This document shows positions 12,748-18,338 of a stretch of 18,338 nucleotides of DNA, piece after piece. The first letter of the stretch is position 1. Every line of letters starts with the position of its first letter. The notes below the pieces were generated by a model, which was given only the letters and a program-made list of their open reading frames with translations, did not search any database and was not told where the DNA came from. Source of the DNA: an uncultured Alistipes sp. (GTDB taxonomy: Bacteria > Bacteroidota > Bacteroidia > Bacteroidales > Rikenellaceae); contig CAMWIG010000019.1 in the NCBI GenBank assembly GCA_947174295.1, positions 1-18,338 of the forward strand, in the 5' to 3' direction. The position numbers were made by a program, and so were the translations under genes.

Positions 12748-15700
12748 TTATGCGTTTGCGGTTTTCGCCTGCTCGCGCTCGATGCGTTCGCGCTCCTTGC
12801 GCTGCTGGCGGTTTACGAGCACGGAGTAGAGTGCCGGTACGATGAAGAGTGTCAGGATGGTCGAGAACGTGAGACCGCCTATCACGGCTATACCCATGGG
12901 CTGCCACGTTTCGGAGCCTGCGCCGGAACCTATCGCCAGCGGCACCATTCCCAGAATCGTCGTGAACGAGGTCATCAGAACCGGGCGCAGACGGCTGCGG
13001 CCCGCACGGACGACAGCCTCGAACACCCCTGCTCCGCGCTCGATGAGAAGGTTCGTGTAGTCGACCATGACGATACCGTTCTTGGTCACGATGCCCACCA
13101 GCATTATGGCGCCGATGAGGGCGATGAGCGACAGCGGCGTGGAGGTCATCCACAGCGCGAGGAACACGCCCGTGAAGGCGAACGGTATGGTGAACATGAT
13201 GATGAACGGGAACATGAGCGACTCGAACTGCGTGGCCATGACGATGTAGACCAGAATCACGATGAGCACGAACAGCATCATCAGGTCGCGGAACGCATCG
13301 CCCTGGTCTTCGATCGTACCGCCGATTTCGAGCGCCACTCCGTCGGGCACGTCGTAGGAGTCGATGACCTCGCGCACGGCCGTCACCATGTCGCCCAGGG
13401 CCACGCCCGCACCGAGCGAGGCGTTGACCTCGATTACTCGCTGGCGGTTTTCGCGTTCGATCGACGGTGCGGCGTACTCCTGCTCGACCGTCGCCACTTC
13501 GCGGAGCTTCACCGGGCGTCCTGCGGCGTTGTAGAGAGTTATGTTCTCAATGTCCTCGACCCGGGTGCGGAACGGTTCGGCGTAGCGCACGACGATGTCG
13601 TACTCGTCGCCGTCCTCGCGGTATTTCGAACACTCGAATCCGTTGATTCGGTTGCGCACGAACTGCGATGCCGTGGCGCTGTTCATGCCGTAGTATGCCA
13701 GACGGTCGCGGTCGAACACGACGTTGAACTCGGGGCGCAGGTCATCGCGCGAGAGCTGCACGTCGCGCAGACCGTCGATTTTGCGCAGCCGCTCTTTCAG
13801 GTCGTTGGCTATCTCCGTCGTCTGGTCGATGTCGTATCCGAAGACCTTCACGTCGACGGTGCTCGAACCGCCCATGCTGCCCTGATTGCCGCCCGGAACC
13901 ACCGAATACGACACGACCTCGGGTATGCGGTCGAGATGTCCGCGCAGAAGGTCGGAGATGACGTATATCGAGCGGTCGCGCTCCGTCGAGCGCGGCAGGC
14001 GCATGTTGTAGTTTATGATGTGCGAGCCGGTGGTCTGCATCGCCGCGAAGGCGTTCGACGAGGAGTTGGCGCCGGCCGATGCCGACACGAGCTCCACTTC
14101 GGGGAATTCGCGGTAGATGATGCTGTCTATCTGGCGTGCGATGCGCGAGGTGTACTCGACCGAGAGGTTCTGTTCGAGCTTCACCGTGGCCGATATGCGC
14201 CCGTTGTCCGAGGGCGGGAAGAACTCCGTCGGCACGCGCGAAAGAAGGCCGAGCGAGAGCACGAAGAGAGCCATCATCGTAAGGATGGTGATGCGCCGGT
14301 GCGTGACGCACCATCTCAGGGCGCGTTCGTAGGCGTCGTCGAGCCACGAGAGAGCCTTGTCTATCGGTTTGTAGACGATGCCTATTCCCTTGTAGTCGTG
14401 CTGTCCGCCGTCGATTTTGAGAATGTAGGCCGAGAGCATCGGCGTGAGGGTGATTGCCGCCGTGGTCGATACGCACACCACGATCGAGACTATCCATCCC
14501 AGCTCGCGGAACATGATGCCCGACAGACCCGAAACCATCGTCAGAGGCATGAACACGGCGACGACGACCAGCGTCGTGGCGATGACCGACAGCCACACCT
14601 CGTTCGTCGCGTAGATGGCCGCCTCCTTGGGGCTGGAACCGCGCTCGATGTGCGTGGTGATGTTTTCGAGCACCACGATTGCGTCGTCGACCACCATTCC
14701 GATTGCAATCGAGAGCGACGAGAGCGATATGATGTTGAGCGTCGACCCCGTGGCGAAGAGGTAGATGAACGAGCAGATGAGCGAGATGGGTATCGTCAGA
14801 CAGATGATGAACGTCGCACGCCAGCGCCCGAGGAATACCATGACCACCAGCACCACGAAGATGAAGGCGTACATGATGGTCTCCGACAGCGAGTCGATGG
14901 AGTCGGTAATCTCCTGCGAACCCTCGAATATGAGGTTCATCTTCACGTCCTTGGGCAGCGACCGTGCGATTGCCGGCAGGCGCTTCTGAATGTCGTGCAC
15001 GATGTTGACCGTGTTGGCGCCCGACTGCTTCTGAATCATCACGCGCACGCCTAACTGACCGTTCACGCGTTCGTCCATGGTGGCCTTTTCGAGCGTATCG
15101 CGTATTTCGGCCACGTCGCTCAGCATGACGGTGCGTCCTCCGGCGTTGGAGATTACGATTTTACGGAGCTCCTCGCTCGAATCGAACTCGCCGTCGGATT
15201 TGAGGTTGAACGTGTTGTTGCCGATGTCGATCGTGCCGCTCGGGATGTTGACGTTCTCGGCGGCTATGATGTTGCCCAGCTGCTCGACCGTGAGGTTGTA
15301 GGCTTCCAGCCGGCGGGGGTCGACATTGACCTGCACCTCGCGTTCGGGAGCGCCCATGACCGTCACGGCGCCTACGCCGTTCACGCGGTTCAGCACGTTG
15401 ACGAACTTCTCGTCGAGTATCTTGTTAAGCGCCGGATAGCTCTCTTCGGCCGTGATGGCGAGCATCATGACCGGCATCATCGAGGTCGAGAACTTGAAGA
15501 TGGTGGGGTAGTCCACGTCGTCGGGCATCATCGACTGCGAGCGCGACACCACGTCGCGTATGTCGTTCGCCGCCTCTGTGAGGTCGGAGCCGTACTCGAA
15601 TTCGAGCGTAATCATCGAGACGTTGTCCGACGATTTCGACGTGAGCTTTTTCAGGTTGTTCACCGTGTTGAGGTTGTCCTCCAACACGCGGGTTATGTTT

Positions 15701-15882
15701 GTTTCGATATCGGCGGCGTTGGCACCCGTGTATGTCGTGATGACGCTGATTTGGGGTATCTCGATTTCGGGATACTGGTCCACTGCGAGATTCCACAGCG
15801 AGAATAGTCCGAACACCACCACTCCGAAGAAGAGCAGGCATGTCGAGACGGGCTTCCGCACCGCGCTTTCGTAAATTTTCAT
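12748..15882 (-). CDS. RND efflux transporter, AcrB/HAE1-like inner-membrane pump
   Basis: A 1044-aa proton-driven RND permease that should pass drugs, bile salts or other amphiphiles from the periplasm/inner membrane to the TolC-like channel through the lipoprotein adaptor. The N-terminus MKIYESAVRKPVSTCLLFFG is the first transmembrane helix. Two large periplasmic loops lie at about 35-335 and 555-865. TM4 carries the proton-relay pair in AIGMVVDDAIVVLENI (D399, D400, matching AcrB D407/D408), and TM10 carries K934 in GIVTKNGIVMVDYTN (AcrB K940). The C-terminal tail is charged. Length is normal and the frame unbroken. The single DD in TM4 and overall form favour the multidrug HAE type over the heavy-metal HME type, an inference. 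It lies 24 nt after the adaptor gene and 12 nt before the PII-like gene. Confidence 0.95.
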   Translation of the reverse strand: MKIYESAVRKPVSTCLLFFGVVVFGLFSLWNLAVDQYPEIEIPQISVITTYTGANAADIETNITRVLEDNLNTVNNLKKLTSKSSDNVSMITLEFEYGSDLTEAANDIRDVVSRSQSMMPDDVDYPTIFKFSTSMMPVMMLAITAEESYPALNKILDEKFVNVLNRVNGVGAVTVMGAPEREVQVNVDPRRLEAYNLTVEQLGNIIAAENVNIPSGTIDIGNNTFNLKSDGEFDSSEELRKIVISNAGGRTVMLSDVAEIRDTLEKATMDERVNGQLGVRVMIQKQSGANTVNIVHDIQKRLPAIARSLPKDVKMNLIFEGSQEITDSIDSLSETIMYAFIFVVLVVMVFLGRWRATFIICLTIPISLICSFIYLFATGSTLNIISLSSLSIAIGMVVDDAIVVLENITTHIERGSSPKEAAIYATNEVWLSVIATTLVVVAVFMPLTMVSGLSGIMFRELGWIVSIVVCVSTTAAITLTPMLSAYILKIDGGQHDYKGIGIVYKPIDKALSWLDDAYERALRWCVTHRRITILTMMALFVLSLGLLSRVPTEFFPPSDNGRISATVKLEQNLSVEYTSRIARQIDSIIYREFPEVELVSASAGANSSSNAFAAMQTTGSHIINYNMRLPRSTERDRSIYVISDLLRGHLDRIPEVVSYSVVPGGNQGSMGGSSTVDVKVFGYDIDQTTEIANDLKERLRKIDGLRDVQLSRDDLRPEFNVVFDRDRLAYYGMNSATASQFVRNRINGFECSKYREDGDEYDIVVRYAEPFRTRVEDIENITLYNAAGRPVKLREVATVEQEYAAPSIERENRQRVIEVNASLGAGVALGDMVTAVREVIDSYDVPDGVALEIGGTIEDQGDAFRDLMMLFVLIVILVYIVMATQFESLMFPFIIMFTIPFAFTGVFLALWMTSTPLSLIALIGAIMLVGIVTKNGIVMVDYTNLLIERGAGVFEAVVRAGRSRLRPVLMTSFTTILGMVPLAIGSGAGSETWQPMGIAVIGGLTFSTILTLFIVPALYSVLVNRQQRKERERIEREQAKTANA

Positions 15883-15906
15883 CTGTCGATTCTGTTTTTC
15901 GTGTTG

Positions 15907-16923
15907 CTACTCCTTGATTTCCACCGGCGCACCGTCGTAGAGACGCGACAGAGCCGTGACGGCCACCTGCTCGCCGGGCTCGACTCCCGACAGAATGTCG
16001 ACCGACGAGCCGACCTGGCGGCCGACCTTGACCGAGCGGCGCACGGCGCGGCCGTCCTCGATGACGTAGAGGTAGCGTTCGGCCGAGCCGACCTGCTTCT
16101 GCACGGCGACGTCGGGAACGAGCACGCCCTGCTTTTCACCCATGTCGAACGTCGTGCGGGCGAACATTCCGGGGCGCAGCCGGCGGTCGGCGTTTGGCAC
16201 CTCGACCTCGACGGTGAAGGTGCGCGTCGTGGCGTCGAGCGCCGGGTGTATGAGGGCCACCCGGCCGGTGAATGCCGCATCGGGGAATATGTCGACGGCG
16301 ATGGCCACTTTCATACCCTCGCGTACCGCGGGAAAGTACTGCTCCGAGATGTTGACTATCACTTTCAGCGGGTCTATCTGCATGACATGCAGTATGGGCT
16401 GTGCCGAGAACAGGTCTCCCGGGTCGTAGTTGCGGGCCGTGACGACACCAGTCAGCGGCGAGAGAATCTCGATGTTTCGACGCAGGTTGGCGACCACCTC
16501 GCGCTGTACGTCGAGCGCCGTCTTCTGCTGGTCTATCTGCTGCTTGGATATGCCGCCTGCCTCGTAGACGGGCAGCAGACGGTCGTAGTCCGCTTCGAGG
16601 TTGCGCAGCTGCAACAGCTGCTGGTTGTACTGCGTGGGGTCGAGAGTCGCCAGAAGCTGCCCCTGCTTCACGCGGCTGCCGACATCGACCAGAATGCGGT
16701 CGATGTGCACGCCCTGCGCCGCCGGTGTTATGTCGTTCTCCTTGTAGGGCTCGATTTCGGAGGTGAAGACCTCCGACAGTACGACGTTCGCCGCAGCGGC
16801 GGTTTCGGTGCGCGTGAGGATGCGCTCCTGCGCGACCTCCTCCGTCGCCGGGCCGGTTTTGCCTTTGCCGCCGCATGCGCTGACGAGGAGCGCTGCGGCC
16901 AGAATCATTGCTGACTTCTTCAT
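15907..16923 (-). CDS. Efflux RND periplasmic adaptor lipoprotein (membrane fusion protein)
   Basis: A 338-aa adaptor linking the RND pump to the outer-membrane channel. The signal sequence MKKSAMILAAALLVSACGG carries a lipobox with C17 as the lipidated residue, so it should be anchored in the inner membrane facing the periplasm. The order follows the HlyD/AcrA plan: a barrel/lipoyl half (GVHIDRILVDVGSRVKQGQL, about 71-90), a helical hairpin (about 95-150, LDPTQYNQQLLQLRNLEADY onward), the second lipoyl half (LSPLTGVVTARNYDPGDLF, about 154-172), a beta-barrel (about 180-265) and a membrane-proximal domain. The hairpin is short. The gene lies 21 nt after the TolC-like gene and 24 nt before the RND gene, in one operon. 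Confidence 0.94.
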   Translation of the reverse strand: MKKSAMILAAALLVSACGGKGKTGPATEEVAQERILTRTETAAAANVVLSEVFTSEIEPYKENDITPAAQGVHIDRILVDVGSRVKQGQLLATLDPTQYNQQLLQLRNLEADYDRLLPVYEAGGISKQQIDQQKTALDVQREVVANLRRNIEILSPLTGVVTARNYDPGDLFSAQPILHVMQIDPLKVIVNISEQYFPAVREGMKVAIAVDIFPDAAFTGRVALIHPALDATTRTFTVEVEVPNADRRLRPGMFARTTFDMGEKQGVLVPDVAVQKQVGSAERYLYVIEDGRAVRRSVKVGRQVGSSVDILSGVEPGEQVAVTALSRLYDGAPVEIKE

Positions 16924-16944
16924 AATGCTATCTGTTTTTTCGTT

Positions 16945-18288
16945 TTATCTTTCGTGTCCGAGAATCTTCTCGTAGTCGGCCTGTGCCGAGAGGTAGTCGT
17001 AGATTGCCTGCGAATAGTTCAGGCGGGCCTGCGTTTCGGCCAGCTGCGCCGAGTTGAGTTCGAGAATGGTTCCCGCGCCGGCGCGGAACCGCGTGTCGGA
17101 GATGCTGTACGCCTTGGCGGCCTGCTCGACGGTGCGCTCCTGCGAACGCATGGTCTCGCGGGCGGTCAGAAGGTCGTTGATTGCCGAGCGCACCTGCACG
17201 TCCACCTGCTTGCGAGCGTACTCCTTTTGGAGCCCTATCTGCGCAATCTGGTTCTTTATCGAGCGCGCCTGCTTGGATTTGCCGAGTCCCGAGAATATCG
17301 GAACCGATATCTGCACGCCGACCGACACGGGATGCTGCCAATAGAAGCTGTTCTTCGATATCGCGGCCGCCGTACCGGCTTCGCTGCCGTCGCCCATGCC
17401 GCCGAACCCGCCGAATCCCGAGCGGTCGAGGTCGTTGCCCGAGTAGGAGGCCGTGGCGAACGCACCGATAGTCGGCATGCGGCTGGCGTTGGCTACTTTG
17501 AGCTGACGTTTCAGAAGCTCCTCCTGCAAATCGAGCGTGCGCAGGTCGCTGTTCTGCGAAATGTCGGTCGAGAGCGTTACGGCATCGGCCACCACGGCGC
17601 TCCACTCGTCGAGCGACCCCTTGACGTCGAGCTCCACATCTTCGGGAAGCGACAGATACATTTTGAGCATCAGCTTGGCCACCTTTATCGAGTTCTCGGT
17701 TTGCAGAATCGTCGGTTGCAGGTTGCTCAGCTGCACCTCGGCCGTCAGAAGGTCGTACTCCGAGGCCAGACCGTTGTCGTACTTCATGCGTGTGTCGTCG
17801 ACCGTGCGCTGTACGTCGGCCTCCGATGCCCGCAGCACGGCGAGCGACTGCTCGGCCAGCAGCACGTTGTAGAACGCTTTCTTGACCTCCGCCGCCAGGT
17901 TTATGCGCGACGAACGGGCGCTCTCCACCGCTGCCGCCAACTGCGTGCGGTTGAGTTTCAGCGTGCGCCACACCGTCGGAGCGATGAGCGGCAGCGAGAG
18001 ATTGGCGGTTGCCGTGAGCGTGTTGTCGGCGCCGAACGAGAGACCTTTGGCAATCTCCTGTTTGACGACCGAGCGCGTGTAGCTGCCGTCGACGGAGAGT
18101 TGCGGCAGAAGGTTGGCGCGTGTTTCGCCCGTTACGTAGTCGTAGCGGGCCACCTCCATGTCGGCGATTTTGATTGTCGGGTTTTCGCTCAGGGCTATGT
18201 CGAGCGCTTCGTCGAGCGTCAGACGCAGCTGAGCCTGCGCCGCCATGACAGCCGTAGCGAGCAGAACCGTCAGAATCGTTTTTTTCAT
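16945..18288 (-). CDS. TolC family outer-membrane efflux channel
   Basis: A 447-aa outer-membrane factor that should form the trimeric exit duct of this pump. It has a signal peptide (MKKTILTVLLATAVMAAQAQ) followed by RLTLDEALDIALSENPTIKI, the usual start of the first OEP repeat. Long heptad-like helical stretches occupy about 30-80, 110-210, 235-265 and 345-440, and two inferred membrane-spanning beta segments lie near 60-80 and 300-330 (HPVSVGVQISVPIFSGLGK). A Gly-rich insert (GGFGGMGDGSEAG, about 282-294) sits before the second segment. No lipobox Cys is present, so it is TolC-like rather than the lipidated OprM type. It is the first complete gene of the operon; 19 nt upstream is the stop of a possible further gene. 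Confidence 0.93.
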   Translation of the reverse strand: MKKTILTVLLATAVMAAQAQLRLTLDEALDIALSENPTIKIADMEVARYDYVTGETRANLLPQLSVDGSYTRSVVKQEIAKGLSFGADNTLTATANLSLPLIAPTVWRTLKLNRTQLAAAVESARSSRINLAAEVKKAFYNVLLAEQSLAVLRASEADVQRTVDDTRMKYDNGLASEYDLLTAEVQLSNLQPTILQTENSIKVAKLMLKMYLSLPEDVELDVKGSLDEWSAVVADAVTLSTDISQNSDLRTLDLQEELLKRQLKVANASRMPTIGAFATASYSGNDLDRSGFGGFGGMGDGSEAGTAAAISKNSFYWQHPVSVGVQISVPIFSGLGKSKQARSIKNQIAQIGLQKEYARKQVDVQVRSAINDLLTARETMRSQERTVEQAAKAYSISDTRFRAGAGTILELNSAQLAETQARLNYSQAIYDYLSAQADYEKILGHER

Positions 18289-18307
18289 ATCTGTATTTTC
18301 GTTTTTG

Positions 18308-18338
18308 TTATTTGCGTTTAAGATGTTTCTCCATGTAT
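18308..18338 (-). CDS. Possible C-terminal end of an upstream gene (partial)
   Basis: The minus strand reads YMEKHLKRK and stops at TAA (18308-18310), 19 nt before the TolC-like start codon. The short spacing and basic tail fit the end of a gene in the same operon; such operons often begin with a TetR-type regulator, but only about nine residues are visible, so this is a guess. Confidence 0.35.
   Translation of the reverse strand, partial: YMEKHLKRK

Noticed and set aside
12589..15054. Long plus-strand open frame (821 codons) opposite the RND pump
   Set aside because: It mirrors RND codons on the other strand and is extremely rich in Arg, His, Asp and Glu with no domain. The RND frame contains all catalytic motifs.
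16954..18321. 455-codon plus-strand open frame opposite the TolC-like gene
   Set aside because: Same shadow effect; it has no motifs and starts and stops without regulatory context.

Overview
The window looks like a chromosomal segment from a G+C-rich member of the Bacteroidota, most likely Alistipes or another Rikenellaceae. This is inferred from the genes (Bacteroidota-type MurA, secreted DPP IV, lipoprotein/RND/TolC efflux operon), from promoter-like TTG-N19-TAnnTTTG elements instead of TTGACA/TATAAT, from A-rich leaders without Shine-Dalgarno sequences, and from strongly G/C-ending codons broken by short A/T-rich intergenic islands. No phage, transposase, CRISPR array, rRNA or tRNA was recognised.

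Layout. (1) 1-3290, minus strand: an isoprenyl diphosphate synthase, a U32-family RNA-hydroxylation protein and murA (C-terminus beyond the window). The synthase/U32 gap is bordered by two arrays of a 7-bp repeat in inverted orientation. (2) 3361-7116, plus strand: a ROK sugar kinase with a well-matched promoter and a hairpin terminator, then a secreted dipeptidyl peptidase IV followed after 4 nt by an O6-alkylguanine-DNA alkyltransferase. (3) 7136-8359, minus: a secreted PAP2 phosphatase with a C-terminal beta-barrel-like domain. (4) 8562-10542, plus: an ECF sigma factor and a membrane anti-sigma factor with an unusually large extracytoplasmic part, ending in a 16-bp hairpin. (5) 10565-12172, minus: a PhnP-like metallo-hydrolase and a short-chain dehydrogenase, 3 nt apart. 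(6) 12442-18338, minus: a tripartite efflux operon in the order TolC-like channel, lipoprotein adaptor, RND pump, then a 97-aa PII-like protein. The last codons of a further upstream gene may be visible at the right edge.

Most genes are conserved housekeeping or envelope functions. The least explained parts are the PII-like protein at the end of the efflux operon, the layered anti-sigma factor, the PAP2-barrel fusion, the heptamer arrays at gene borders, and a cluster of ATTCGGA repeats between the PAP2 and sigma genes. No wholly new system is evident. All family calls come from reading motifs; no database search was possible.
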